64,000 bases of DNA from Cellulomonas sp. NS3. GTDB taxonomy: Bacteria; Actinomycetota; Actinomycetes; Actinomycetales; Cellulomonadaceae. Each line of letters begins with the position of its first letter. Within the stretch, counting starts at the first letter, position 1. Where the stretch lies: contig NZ_CP103289.1 in the NCBI RefSeq assembly GCF_024757985.1, positions 620,001 to 684,000 of the forward strand, written 5' to 3'. Below the pieces are notes generated by a model. The model saw nothing but the letters and a program-made list of their open reading frames with translations, was not told the DNA's origin and made no database searches. Of this stretch, positions 1 to 9,390 are shown in pieces. The position numbers and the translations under genes are program-made.

Positions 1-2
1 CC

Positions 3-1406
3 GGCTGCTCCTCCGTCGAGGGCCGTGTGGTCGACCGGTACAACGGGAGGGTGACGGCGCTCCCCGGCATGACGGTCGAGGTCGTGCGCACGAACGGGAC
101 CTTGGTCGGCACCGACGTGACCGACGCGGGCGGCGCGTACTCGGTCACGATCCCGTGCGAGGTCACCCAGGCGCTCGCCGTCCGAGCCACCGACCCGACG
201 GGACGCTACGCGTCGAGGTACGCGCCGTCGGCGACCTACCTGTGGGACTCAGAGCTCTTCTTCGCCACCCAGGAGACGGGCGTGCGCCGGCTGACGATCG
301 GGCTGCAGCCCGCGGGCCGGTTCGTGCCCGTGCCGCCGAGCCGCGTGCTCGACACCCGCCTCGACGGTCGACCGATACCGCAGGGCGAGTCCCGGCCCTT
401 CGAGATCGTGGGGCTCGGGGTCGGCGGCCGGGGCGAGGACGTCACCGCGGTCGTCCTCAACGTGACGGCGACGCAGGGCACGGCACCGTCGAGCTTCATC
501 GCGCTCGACGACAACCCGTTCACGCCGCAGCCGCCGCGGTCGAGCGTGCTGAACTCCTCGGCCGGGCGTGACGTCGCGAACCTCGTGACCGTGCCGATCA
601 CCCCGGGCGGCCCGAGCACGAGCCCCGTCCGCTTCATGTTCTACAACAACACGGGCTCGACGCACCTAGTCGCGGACATCGCCGGCTACTACTCGACCGC
701 CGGCGGCGCGGGCCTCCAGCCGGTGAGCCCGACCCGCGTCCTCGACACCCGCGAGTCGGCGCCGCTGGGTCCTCGGGGGACGCGGCGGGTCGACCTCGCG
801 GGGGCGCCGACGGGAGCGGTGGCAGCGGCCGTGACGCTCACGAGCACCCAGGTGACCGCGGCGACCACGTACGTCTCGGCGTACCCGACCGGCGCCGCCG
901 CCGGGCCCACGACGAGCGTGCTCAACGGGTACCGCGGCTCCGACGTCCCCAACCTCGCGATCGTGCCGCTCGGCGAGGACGGGTCCATCACGCTGTACAA
1001 CGACCAGGGCTCCGCGCACCTCGTCCTCGACGTCGTGGGGTGGTACGTCAGCGAGGGCGGGGCGGACTACCACGCGATCGACACACGTCGCGCGAACGGG
1101 ACCAGGTACCTCGGGGCGCGCGACGCGCAGGCCTACACCGCCCAGGGAGCGGACTACGCCGTGCCCGACGACGCGTCGGCCATCGCGTTGAACCTCACGA
1201 CCACCATGGCGACCGCGCCGTCCTTCCTGACGGTGCACCCGACGGACACGCCGCGCCCGTGGGCCAGCAACACCAACGCCCGCGTCGGAGCCGACACGGC
1301 GACCGCCGTCATCAGCCGGCTCGGGCAGGGCTTCACCGTCTACAACGACACCGGCAACGTGCTCCCGATCGTTGACGTCTCGGGGTACTTCGCCGAGCAC
1401 GACTGA
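3..1406 (+). CDS. Secreted VLDTR-repeat protein, 5' partial
   Basis: The reading frame is open to the left edge, so the start and signal peptide lie outside the window; the GTG at 27 falls inside a domain and is not the start. The visible N-terminus (about 70 residues) is a carboxypeptidase-regulatory-like/CnaB-like beta sandwich, alignable to the third paralogue (2938-4434). Three modules of about 110 residues follow. Each has an RVLDTR or IDTR entry strand, an LNVTAT/LTST core, a SxLN..G.D..NL.xVP stretch and a YNxxGxxHLVxDVxGYY exit. The pattern suggests repeated beta-rich folds of an extracellular or cell-wall-attached protein. No catalytic motif is visible and the function is unknown. 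A short hairpin (1448-1463) follows the TGA. Confidence 0.85.
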   Translation, partial: GCSSVEGRVVDRYNGRVTALPGMTVEVVRTNGTLVGTDVTDAGGAYSVTIPCEVTQALAVRATDPTGRYASRYAPSATYLWDSELFFATQETGVRRLTIGLQPAGRFVPVPPSRVLDTRLDGRPIPQGESRPFEIVGLGVGGRGEDVTAVVLNVTATQGTAPSSFIALDDNPFTPQPPRSSVLNSSAGRDVANLVTVPITPGGPSTSPVRFMFYNNTGSTHLVADIAGYYSTAGGAGLQPVSPTRVLDTRESAPLGPRGTRRVDLAGAPTGAVAAAVTLTSTQVTAATTYVSAYPTGAAAGPTTSVLNGYRGSDVPNLAIVPLGEDGSITLYNDQGSAHLVLDVVGWYVSEGGADYHAIDTRRANGTRYLGARDAQAYTAQGADYAVPDDASAIALNLTTTMATAPSFLTVHPTDTPRPWASNTNARVGADTATAVISRLGQGFTVYNDTGNVLPIVDVSGYFAEHD

Positions 1407-1447
1407 GCACGAGCGAGCACCACTCAGCACCGACGGGACGGGCGCCG

Positions 1448-1463
1448 GGAGGCGGCGGCCTCC
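1448..1463 (+). terminator. Short hairpin after first VLDTR-repeat gene
   Basis: Perfect 6-bp arms (GGAGGC/GCCTCC) with a 4-nt loop lie 42 nt after the stop codon. There is no T-run, so it may be only a weak terminator or a processing site. Confidence 0.3.
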
Positions 1464-1566
1464 GTTCCGGCCCGACAGCACCCGTCTGTTCGACCCCTTC
1501 CCTCTCCCGCGCTCACCCCTCGGTGCGCGCCCCACGTCGCCCTCGGGCGAACCTCCAGGAGCCGTC

Positions 1567-2841
1567 ATGCGTCTTCCCGTCCGTGCTGCGAGCCTGCTCG
1601 CAGCGTCCCTCGTCCTCGTCGGCGGGCTCGCGGCCCCCTCGGTCGCCGCCCCCGGCGAGCTCCTCCCCGAGCTCGACCTGGGCGGGCTCCGCCAGCCGGT
1701 GCCGGCACCCGAGCACGGTGCGGCCGACGGCCGTCGCGCAGCAGCGGCCGGGATCACGCCCCCGGGACGCTTCGTCCCGATGGAGAGCACCCGCGTGATC
1801 GACACGCGCGATCCCGACGACAGCGTGCTCGGTCCCGGTGAGGGCCGCTGGTACGACTTCAGCGACGTCCCGGCAGGGATCGTCGCGCTCGTGATGAACG
1901 TGACGGCGACCCAGGGGACGGCGTCGACGAGCTTCGTGTCGGTCGTCGACGCGAACTTCGAGGAAGCGGTGCCCACGACGAGCGCGGTGAACTCCTCGGC
2001 CGGGCGTGACGTCGCGAACCTCGTCACCGTGCCGATCGTCGGTGACCGCACGATCGGGCTCTACAACAACTCCGGGTCGACGCACGTCATCGTGGACGTC
2101 CAGGGGTTCTACGCCGCCTTCACCGACCTCGCTGCCGGGTACGTGCCGGTCGCGCCCTCGCGGGTGCTCGACACCCGTGAGTCGGCGCCGCTCGGCCCGC
2201 AGGGCCTGCGTCACCTGACGCTCGACGACGCCCCCGACGGTGCGGTCGCCGCCGCCGTCACGCTCACCAGCACGCAGGCGACGGCCCGGACGTCGTACGT
2301 CAGCGCCGGGGCGTACGACCCCGCGGAGCCGGACAGCGTCCCCACGGGCAGCGTCCTCAACGCGTACCAGGGCTCGGACGTGCCGAACCTGGCGATCGTG
2401 CCGGTGTCCGACGACAACCGGGTCACGCTGTACAACGACCAGGGGTCGACGCACCTGATCGTCGACGTCGTGGGCTGGTACGTCGCAGGTGGCGGCGCGA
2501 GCTACGTCCCGATCTCGTCCCAGCGCGCGGTCGGCTCGGGCTGGATGGGTCCGCAGGACGAGCGGAACTTCACGCCGGCGAGCGCGCAGGTCCCCGTGCC
2601 GGACGACGCGGTCGCGATCGCCCTGAACCTGACGACGGCGGGCGCCACGGCACCCAGCTACCTGACGGTCTACCCGGGTGGTACCGCCCGGCCGCTCGCG
2701 AGCAACGCGAACGCGCGCGTCGGCGCCGACGTCGCGGCCGGCACGTTCACGCGCGTGGGCTCCGGCTTCACCGTGTACAACGACAGCGGTTCGCTCCTGG
2801 CCCTCGTCGACGTCCAGGGGTACTTCGCCGACGTCGAGTGA
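1567..2841 (+). CDS. Secreted VLDTR-repeat protein, second paralogue
   Basis: 424 residues. The ATG at 1567 was chosen because AGGAG lies just upstream and because the protein then opens with a classic signal peptide (positive MRLPVR, hydrophobic core, APSVAA cleavage region at about residue 30). An in-frame extension to 1372 would add proline/arginine-rich, non-coding-like sequence. After about 40 residues of linker there are three repeat modules (RVIDTR, RVLDTR and a degenerate third) with the same LNVTAT, NSSAGRDVANLVTVP and YNNSGSTH features as its neighbours. It lacks the N-terminal CnaB-like domain of the other two tandem copies. Bases 1990-2037 match 552-599 of the first paralogue with one difference, indicating recent duplication or gene conversion. 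Function unknown; secreted. Confidence 0.9.
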   Translation: MRLPVRAASLLAASLVLVGGLAAPSVAAPGELLPELDLGGLRQPVPAPEHGAADGRRAAAAGITPPGRFVPMESTRVIDTRDPDDSVLGPGEGRWYDFSDVPAGIVALVMNVTATQGTASTSFVSVVDANFEEAVPTTSAVNSSAGRDVANLVTVPIVGDRTIGLYNNSGSTHVIVDVQGFYAAFTDLAAGYVPVAPSRVLDTRESAPLGPQGLRHLTLDDAPDGAVAAAVTLTSTQATARTSYVSAGAYDPAEPDSVPTGSVLNAYQGSDVPNLAIVPVSDDNRVTLYNDQGSTHLIVDVVGWYVAGGGASYVPISSQRAVGSGWMGPQDERNFTPASAQVPVPDDAVAIALNLTTAGATAPSYLTVYPGGTARPLASNANARVGADVAAGTFTRVGSGFTVYNDSGSLLALVDVQGYFADVE

Positions 2842-2847
2842 CGTCCT

Positions 2848-2890
2848 GACGACGCCTCGCTGCCGATCGCCGTGGCAGCGAGGCGTCGTC
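2848..2890 (+). terminator. Strong intrinsic-type hairpin
   Basis: A perfect 17-bp stem (2848-2864 with 2874-2890) and a 9-nt loop sit 7 nt after the stop codon of the second repeat gene and before the RBS of the third. This is likely a terminator or insulator, so the three paralogues are probably separate transcripts. Confidence 0.75.
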
Positions 2891-2937
2891 GTCCGTCCCC
2901 TCCCGCCCCGCACCCCGTCGAACGAGGAGCTCCTCCC

Positions 2938-4434
2938 GTGCCCCGTCCCCTCGTCCGCGCGCTGTGCGCGGTCACCGTGCTCGCCACCGCCGTGGGCGCC
3001 CTCGCCGGGCCCGCGACCGCCGCCGAGCCGTGCGTCGCGACCGTCTCCGGGACGGTCTGGGACGCGTCGGCCCCGCAGTCCCGGCTGCCCGGGCTGACGA
3101 TCGACCTGGTCGACGTCCGGACCGGCGGGGTCGTCACGAGCACCCGGACGACGGAGGACGGGACCTACGTCGTCTCGCTCGGGTGCCGGTGGGACGAGCC
3201 GGTGGCCGTCCGCGCCTCCGACCCGTCCGGCTTCTACGCCCCCAGGTTCGGGTTCAGCTCGGTGACTCTCGCGGGTGCCACGATGATCTGGCCACGGGAA
3301 GCGGCCTCCTACGTGACGAATCACGTGGCGATGACCCCGCCGTCCCGGTTCGTCCCGGTGCAGCCGACGCGGGTCATCGACACGCGCTCGGCGCGCACCG
3401 GCCGGGTGGGGCCCGCGACGGCGGAGATGTTCGCGATCGACGGCCTGCCGGACGACGCGTCGGCGGTCGTGCTCAACGTCACCGCGACCGAGGGCACGTC
3501 GCCGTCGAGCTACGTCACCGCCTCGGGGGACCCCGCGTACCGCGCGCCGTGGGTCGGCGGGCGGCCCTCGACGAGCTCGCTGAACACGTCCCGTGGGCGT
3601 GACGTGGCCAACCTCGTCACGGTGCCGGTGCGCTCCGACGGGGTCGTGATGCTCTACAACGACTCGGGTCACACGCACCTCGTGGCCGACCTCCAGGGGT
3701 ACTACTCGACGGTCGAGGGCGCCGGGTTCGTGCCGGTCGCTCCGGTGCGGGCTCTCGACACGCGCCGGACGTCGCCCGTCGGTCCGGCCGAGCACCGGAC
3801 GCTCACCCTCGACTCGAGCAGCGCCGCACCGGCGCCCGCGGGCGCGGTGGCCGCTGTGGTGACGCTCACGAGCACCGAGGCGACCGCTCCGACGTCCTAC
3901 GTCTCCGCGGGTCCTGCGGGTGTCACGGGCATCGAGTCGTCGAGCGTCCTCAACGCGTACAGCGGCAGCGACGTGCCCAACCTGGCGATCGTGCCGCTCG
4001 GCGCGGGCGACGCGATCACGCTCTACAACGACCAGGGGCGGACGCACGTGGTCGTCGACGTGGTCGGCTGGTACGTCGAGGACGGCGGCGCGTACTTCCA
4101 GCCGGTGCAGGCCGCGCGGGCCTCCGGGTCGGGGCGCATGAGTGCGGGCGAGGTGCGCACGTTCCCGCCGACCGGTGGCGGCTTCGCCCTGCCTCGCTCG
4201 GCGGTCGCCGTGTCCCTCAACCTCACCACCAGCGCGCCGACGGTCTCGGGCTATCTCACCGCCTACCCGAGCCGCACGGCGCGGCCGCTCGCGAGCAACG
4301 CGAACTCGCGGGCCGGCGCCGACATCGCTGCCGCCGTCGTGGTCGGTGTCGACCCGGGCTTCTCGGTGTACAACGACGCGGGGTCGGCCGACGTGCTCGT
4401 GGACGTCCAGGGGTACTTCACACCCGCGGGGTGA
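2938..4434 (+). CDS. Secreted VLDTR-repeat protein, third paralogue
   Basis: 498 residues. The GTG at 2938 has GAGGAG about 8 nt upstream and gives a signal peptide (PRPLVRALCAV, hydrophobic stretch, cleavage near PATAAEP). The mature protein starts with a CnaB/carboxypeptidase-regulatory-like domain (CVATVSGTVW to about residue 100), followed by three repeat modules (RVIDTR, RALDTR, degenerate third). Order and length match the first gene, so the ancestral architecture was probably CnaB plus three modules, with the middle paralogue having lost the first domain. The conserved YND.G..H..VDVVGWY segment is present. No enzyme motif, sortase signal or C-terminal membrane helix is seen. Likely an exported envelope or matrix protein of unknown role. 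Confidence 0.9.
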   Translation: MPRPLVRALCAVTVLATAVGALAGPATAAEPCVATVSGTVWDASAPQSRLPGLTIDLVDVRTGGVVTSTRTTEDGTYVVSLGCRWDEPVAVRASDPSGFYAPRFGFSSVTLAGATMIWPREAASYVTNHVAMTPPSRFVPVQPTRVIDTRSARTGRVGPATAEMFAIDGLPDDASAVVLNVTATEGTSPSSYVTASGDPAYRAPWVGGRPSTSSLNTSRGRDVANLVTVPVRSDGVVMLYNDSGHTHLVADLQGYYSTVEGAGFVPVAPVRALDTRRTSPVGPAEHRTLTLDSSSAAPAPAGAVAAVVTLTSTEATAPTSYVSAGPAGVTGIESSSVLNAYSGSDVPNLAIVPLGAGDAITLYNDQGRTHVVVDVVGWYVEDGGAYFQPVQAARASGSGRMSAGEVRTFPPTGGGFALPRSAVAVSLNLTTSAPTVSGYLTAYPSRTARPLASNANSRAGADIAAAVVVGVDPGFSVYNDAGSADVLVDVQGYFTPAG

Positions 4435-4626
4435 CGCCGTGAGCACGTCCCGCGGTCGCGTTCGTGGTCGCGGGGCGTCGTCGTGCGTGGGCGTGGGGCC
4501 GGGATGCGCCCGTTCGGGTGATGCCGCGCAGGAGCCACGCTGCGGGACCCGAGCGACACGCCGAGGACCCCGTGCGTTCACCCGGTGTGTCGTCTCCCGC
4601 CACGCGGGACGAATCGGACGTCCCCC

Positions 4627-4729
4627 TGTGGAGGCGCCTGTGGAGAGCACTGTGGGGCTGCTGTGGAGGGCCGCGAACCCGCAGGTCCCGGCCGTGTCGG
4701 ACCCCCGGCGTAGCCTGGACTTGTCCACA
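4627..4729. promoter_or_regulatory. DnaA-box-like word cluster
   Basis: TGTGG(A/G) occurs at 4627, 4639, 4651 and 4662 (spacings 12, 12, 11), and TTGTCCACA, the actinobacterial DnaA-box consensus, occurs in opposite orientation at 4721-4729. TGTGGA is the inverse half of that box. DnaA control of ribonucleotide reductase is known in E. coli (nrdAB); applying it here is inference. Confidence 0.4.
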
Positions 4730-4755
4730 GCGGGTGAGAAACGACACGGATGTAA

Positions 4756-4771
4756 GCACAAGTGGTTGTGG
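4756..4771 (+). promoter_or_regulatory. NrdR box 1
   Basis: The 16-mer fits the NrdR consensus core CWA-N4-TWG as CAA-GTGG-TTG flanked by CA/TG. Its centre is exactly 32 bp (three helical turns) from the second box, as is typical for paired NrdR sites upstream of actinobacterial nrd operons. Confidence 0.65.
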
Positions 4772-4787
4772 TCACTGCCAAGCCGGA

Positions 4788-4803
4788 CCACTAGGTGTAG
4801 TGT
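4788..4803 (+). promoter_or_regulatory. NrdR box 2
   Basis: Core CTA-GGTG-TAG with CA..TGT flanks; arms CACTA/TAGTG are perfect. It lies 60 bp before the nrdH start. NrdR, an ATP/dATP-sensing repressor, would bind both boxes and shut the operon when deoxynucleotides are plentiful. The nrdR gene itself is not in the window. Confidence 0.7.
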
Positions 4804-4863
4804 CGAGTCACCGCAGTGAGGGCTGCGGCAGCGAGACCCACAGCAAGCGTCACGGGAGCCAGA

Positions 4864-5109
4864 ATGTCGATCACCGTCTACACGAAGCCGTCCTGCGTGC
4901 AGTGCAACGCGACGTACCGCGCGCTCGACAAGCTGGGCTTCGAGTACGAGGTCGTCGACATCAGCCAGGACGCCGACGCGCGCGACTACGTCATGTCGCT
5001 CGGCCACCTGCAGGCGCCCGTCGTCGTCGCCGGCGGGCAGCACTGGTCCGGCTACCGCCCCGACCAGATCAAGGCGCTCGCGGAGCGCATGGCCGACGCG
5101 GTCGCCTGA
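4864..5109 (+). CDS. nrdH: Glutaredoxin-like protein NrdH
   Basis: 81 residues, the usual NrdH length. It starts MSITVYTKP with the redox CVQC motif at residues 11-14, a thioredoxin-fold cis-proline region (APVV, about residue 50) and the WSGYRPD segment typical of NrdH. It donates electrons to the class Ib ribonucleotide reductase NrdEF and is itself reduced by thioredoxin reductase. The ATG at 4864 matches family N-termini; an in-frame ATG at 4816 would add an alanine/arginine leader not seen in the family. It is the first gene of nrdHIEF, 167 bp before nrdI, behind the paired NrdR boxes. Confidence 0.97.
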   Translation: MSITVYTKPSCVQCNATYRALDKLGFEYEVVDISQDADARDYVMSLGHLQAPVVVAGGQHWSGYRPDQIKALAERMADAVA

Positions 5110-5276
5110 GCGCCTGCGGCCCACGAGGCCGCCGCACCATCGCCCAGCACGCACCACGCGGCGTCGAACCACCCGCGGTGCCCACGCCCCGCCGACGAGG
5201 CGGGCGTGAGCACCGCCGCAGGAACGTGCCAGGACCAGCCCCGGTCCGCCGAGGTCAGCCGACGAGGGAGCACAGC

Positions 5277-5693
5277 ATGAGCTCGCTGGTCTACTTCTCC
5301 AGCGCCTCGGAGAACACGCACCGCTTCGTCGAGAAGCTCGGCCTCCCCGCGCAGCGCATCCCGCTGACGCCCAAGGAGCCGTTCCTCCACGTCGACGAGC
5401 CCTACGTCCTCGTCGTCCCCACGTACGGAGGCGGCAACGAGGGCGGCGCGGTGCCACGGCAGGTCGTCCGGTTCCTCAACGACGAGAGCAACCGCGCGCT
5501 CCTGCGCGGGGTCATCGCCGCGGGGAACACCAACTTCGGCGAGGCGTACTGCATCGCCGGCGACATCATCGCCGCGAAGTGCGACGTGCCGTACCTGTAC
5601 GGCTTCGAGCTCTTGGGAACGAACGAGGACGTCACCCGCGTCCGCGAGGGATTGAGGACATTTTGGCAGCGACAGTCACGGATACCGGCGTAG
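5277..5693 (+). CDS. nrdI: Flavodoxin-like NrdI
   Basis: 138 residues. Flavodoxin-like fold with the FMN phosphate-binding start [15 protein letters not shown] (residues 4-18), the [13 protein letters not shown] loop and the [13 protein letters not shown] segment, all typical of NrdI. NrdI supplies the oxidant that assembles the dimanganese-tyrosyl radical cofactor of NrdF. The ATG at 5277 follows a purine-rich GAGGGAGC stretch. The 3' end overlaps the start of nrdE by 31 bp, implying coupled translation. Confidence 0.97.
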   Translation: MSSLVYFSSASENTHRFVEKLGLPAQRIPLTPKEPFLHVDEPYVLVVPTYGGGNEGGAVPRQVVRFLNDESNRALLRGVIAAGNTNFGEAYCIAGDIIAAKCDVPYLYGFELLGTNEDVTRVREGLRTFWQRQSRIPA

Positions 5694-7807
5694 CGACGGA
5701 GATGGATTACCACTCCCTCAACGCGATGCTCAACCTGTACGGTCCCGACGGCAAGATCCAGTTCGACAAGGACCGCGAGGCGGCACGCCAGTACTTCCTC
5801 CAGCACGTCAACCAGAACACGGTCTTCTTCCACGACCTCAAGGAGAAGCTCGACTACCTCGTCGAGAACAAGTACTACGAGCCCGAGGTCCTCGCGAAGT
5901 ACGACCCCGCCTTCGTCAAGACCCTCTTCGAGTACGCGTACTCCAAGAAGTTCCGCTTCCAGACGTTCCTCGGCGCGTTCAAGTACTACACGTCGTACAC
6001 GCTCAAGACGTTCGACGGGAAGCGGTACCTCGAGCGCTTCGAGGACCGCGTGTGCATGGTCGCGCTGACGCTCGCCGACGGCAACGAGGACTTCGCCCTC
6101 TCGATGGTCGACGAGATCATCGCCGGCCGCTTCCAGCCCGCGACGCCGACGTTCCTCAACTCGGGCAAGGCGCAGCGCGGCGAGGCCGTCTCCTGCTTCC
6201 TGCTGCGCATCGAGGACAACATGGAGTCCATCGCGCGCGGCATCAACTCCGCGCTGCAGCTCTCCAAGCGCGGCGGCGGCGTGGCCCTCCTGCTCAGCAA
6301 CATCCGTGAGCACGGTGCGCCGATCAAGCACATCGAGAACCAGTCCTCGGGCGTCATCCCCGTGATGAAGCTCCTCGAGGACTCCTTCTCCTACGCCAAC
6401 CAGCTCGGCGCGCGCCAGGGCGCCGGTGCGGTGTACCTGCACGCGCACCACCCGGACATCTACCGGTTCCTCGACACCAAGCGCGAGAACGCCGACGAGA
6501 AGATCCGCATCAAGACGCTCTCGCTCGGCGTCGTGATCCCGGACATCACGTTCGAGCTCGCGAAGAAGAACGAGGACATGTACCTGTTCTCGCCGTACGA
6601 CGTCGAGCGCGTCTACGGCAAGCCGTTCGCGGACATCTCGGTCACCGAGAAGTACTACGAGATGGTCGACGACGCGCGCATCCGCAAGACGAAGATCAAC
6701 GCGCGCGAGTTCTTCCAGACCCTGGCCGAGCTGCAGTTCGAGTCCGGCTACCCGTACGTGATGTTCGAGGACACGGTCAACCGTGCGAACCCCATCAAGG
6801 GCAAGATCACGCACTCGAACCTGTGCTCGGAGATCCTCCAGGTCTCGACGCCGTCGACCTACAACGACGACCTGTCCTACGAGCACGTGGGCCGCGACAT
6901 CTCGTGCAACCTCGGCTCGATGAACATCGCGCTCGCGATGGACTCGCCCGACTTCGGCAAGACCGTCGAGACCGCGATCCGCGCGCTCACCGCGGTCTCG
7001 GACCAGACGACGATCGACTCGGTCCCGTCGATCCGCCGCGCCAACGCCGGCGGCCACGCGATCGGCCTCGGGCAGATGAACCTGCACGGGTACCTGGCGC
7101 GCGAGCGGGTGCACTACGGGTCCGAGGAGGGCCTCGACTTCACGAACATCTACTTCTACACGGTCGCGTACCACGCGATCCGGGCGTCGAACCGCCTCGC
7201 GATCGAGCGCAGCCAGAAGTTCGACGGGTTCGAGGACTCGAAGTACGCCACCGGCGAGTACTTCCAGAAGTACGTCGAGCGTGCGTGGGAGCCCAGGACG
7301 GCGCGGGTGCGCGAGCTCTTCGCGACGGCCGGCGTGCACATCCCGACGCAGGACGACTGGCGCGAGCTGGCCGCCTCCGTGCAGGAGCACGGCCTGTACA
7401 ACCAGAACCTCCAGGCCGTCCCGCCGACCGGCTCGATCTCCTACATCAACCACTCGACGTCGTCGATCCACCCGGTCGCCTCGAAGATCGAGATCCGCAA
7501 GGAGGGCAAGATCGGGCGCGTCTACTACCCGGCGCCCTTCCTGACGAACGACAACCTCGAGTACTACGACGACGCGTACGAGATCGGCTACGAGAAGATC
7601 ATCGACACGTACGCCGAGGCGACGCAGCACGTCGACCAGGGCCTGTCGCTCACGCTGTTCTTCAAGGACACCGCGACGACGCGTGACATCAACCGCGCGC
7701 AGATCTACGCGTGGCGCAAGGGCATCAAGACGCTCTACTACATCCGCCTGCGCCAGATGGCCCTCGAGGGGACCGAGGTCGAGGGCTGCGTCAGCTGCAT
7801 GCTCTGA
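5663..7807 (+). CDS. nrdE: Class Ib ribonucleotide reductase alpha subunit NrdE
   Basis: 714 residues. Reduces ribonucleoside diphosphates to deoxyribonucleotides with NrdF. Closely resembles mycobacterial NrdE throughout: [12 protein letters not shown] near the N-terminus, [18 protein letters not shown], the NLCSEI substrate Cys region, [19 protein letters not shown], and the C-terminal CVSC pair that exchanges disulfide with NrdH. The short N-terminus lacks the ATP cone of class Ia enzymes, as expected for class Ib. The TTG at 5663, with GAGG about 5 nt upstream and inside nrdI, best fits the family; ATG 5702 is the alternative, and the in-frame sequence before 5663 is arginine-rich out-of-gene reading. 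Confidence 0.97.
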   Translation: MAATVTDTGVATEMDYHSLNAMLNLYGPDGKIQFDKDREAARQYFLQHVNQNTVFFHDLKEKLDYLVENKYYEPEVLAKYDPAFVKTLFEYAYSKKFRFQTFLGAFKYYTSYTLKTFDGKRYLERFEDRVCMVALTLADGNEDFALSMVDEIIAGRFQPATPTFLNSGKAQRGEAVSCFLLRIEDNMESIARGINSALQLSKRGGGVALLLSNIREHGAPIKHIENQSSGVIPVMKLLEDSFSYANQLGARQGAGAVYLHAHHPDIYRFLDTKRENADEKIRIKTLSLGVVIPDITFELAKKNEDMYLFSPYDVERVYGKPFADISVTEKYYEMVDDARIRKTKINAREFFQTLAELQFESGYPYVMFEDTVNRANPIKGKITHSNLCSEILQVSTPSTYNDDLSYEHVGRDISCNLGSMNIALAMDSPDFGKTVETAIRALTAVSDQTTIDSVPSIRRANAGGHAIGLGQMNLHGYLARERVHYGSEEGLDFTNIYFYTVAYHAIRASNRLAIERSQKFDGFEDSKYATGEYFQKYVERAWEPRTARVRELFATAGVHIPTQDDWRELAASVQEHGLYNQNLQAVPPTGSISYINHSTSSIHPVASKIEIRKEGKIGRVYYPAPFLTNDNLEYYDDAYEIGYEKIIDTYAEATQHVDQGLSLTLFFKDTATTRDINRAQIYAWRKGIKTLYYIRLRQMALEGTEVEGCVSCML

Positions 7808-7847
7808 GCCGACGCCCCCGCGACCCTGCGCCCCCGCGAACCCCTGA

Positions 7848-8837
<990 letters not shown>

Positions 8838-8862
8838 GGTCCTGACCCCGGCACCACACCAC

Positions 8863-8900
8863 CGCGCGGCCGTCGTCTCCCCGGAGGCGGCGGCCGCGCG
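8863..8900 (+). terminator. Terminator of nrdHIEF
   Basis: Arms 8863-8872 and 8891-8900 (CGCGCGGCCG/CGGCCGCGCG) form a perfect 10-bp stem, extendable inward, 25 nt after the nrdF stop. There is no clear U-run. Confidence 0.7.
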
Positions 8901-8984
8901 CGTCGTGGGGCACCCCGGCAGCCCGACCGGCCCGTCACCGCGCGGCGCCGTCGGGGGAGCGGCGCACCTCCGTATGCTCGCCCG

Positions 8985-9371
8985 ATGGCAAGCACGAGCC
9001 GCCGGGCGCGGGCCGCGAACCGGCGGCGTCGCCGGATGGGCGCGGTCGAGCACGACCTCGACGCGGCCCAGTGGGCAGCCCTGCAGGCGGCGTGGGGCGG
9101 CTGCGCCTACTGCGGCGCGGGCGCCGGCGCGGACTCCCTGCAGCGGGACTGCGTGCTCCCGATCTCGCGCGGGGGCCGGTACACCTGGGACAACGTGGTG
9201 CCGGCGTGCCGCTCGTGCAACGCCAGCAAGTGCAACACCGAGGTCACCGCGTGGCTGCGGCGCAAGCGGCTCGACGAGCGCCAGTTCCTGCTCCGGCACG
9301 CCGAGATCCGCGCCGCGGTCCGCACCGGAGCGGCGCCGGAGGACGTGCCGCTCACCCCGTCGTCCGCGTAG
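8985..9371 (+). CDS. HNH-type endonuclease-like protein
   Basis: 128 residues. Basic N-terminus (RRARAANRRRRR), then an HNH/ribbon-helix zinc module: CAYC, RDCVLPISRGG, TWDNVVPACRSCN and SKCN. The two CxxC pairs that bind structural zinc are present. The usual D-H-(V/I)-x-P entry, whose histidine is the general base, reads D-C-V-L-P, so the canonical catalytic His is replaced by Cys, while the later N of HNH is kept (DNVVPAC). Activity is therefore uncertain. ATG 8985 is probably leaderless: TATGCT lies exactly 6 nt upstream. It stands alone between nrdF and a convergent kinase gene. Confidence 0.85.
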   Translation: MASTSRRARAANRRRRRMGAVEHDLDAAQWAALQAAWGGCAYCGAGAGADSLQRDCVLPISRGGRYTWDNVVPACRSCNASKCNTEVTAWLRRKRLDERQFLLRHAEIRAAVRTGAAPEDVPLTPSSA

Positions 9372-9390
9372 GAGGGCCGGGCGCTCCGCG

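Larger units (their letters stand above)
4435..4863. promoter_or_regulatory. Regulatory region upstream of nrdHIEF
   Basis: 429 bp without a credible gene. From left to right it holds an imperfect hairpin just after the third repeat gene (4444-4480), a cluster of TGTGGA words at about 12-bp spacing (4627-4667), a perfect DnaA-box word (4721-4729), two NrdR-box-like palindromes (4756-4771 and 4788-4803), and then the nrdH leader with a poor Shine-Dalgarno. Confidence 0.6.

Noticed and set aside
1513-5457. 1314-residue open frame on the minus strand across the repeat genes and nrdHI
   Set aside because: Arg/Gly/His-rich translation with no domain, antisense to genes with clear homology; a GC-bias shadow.
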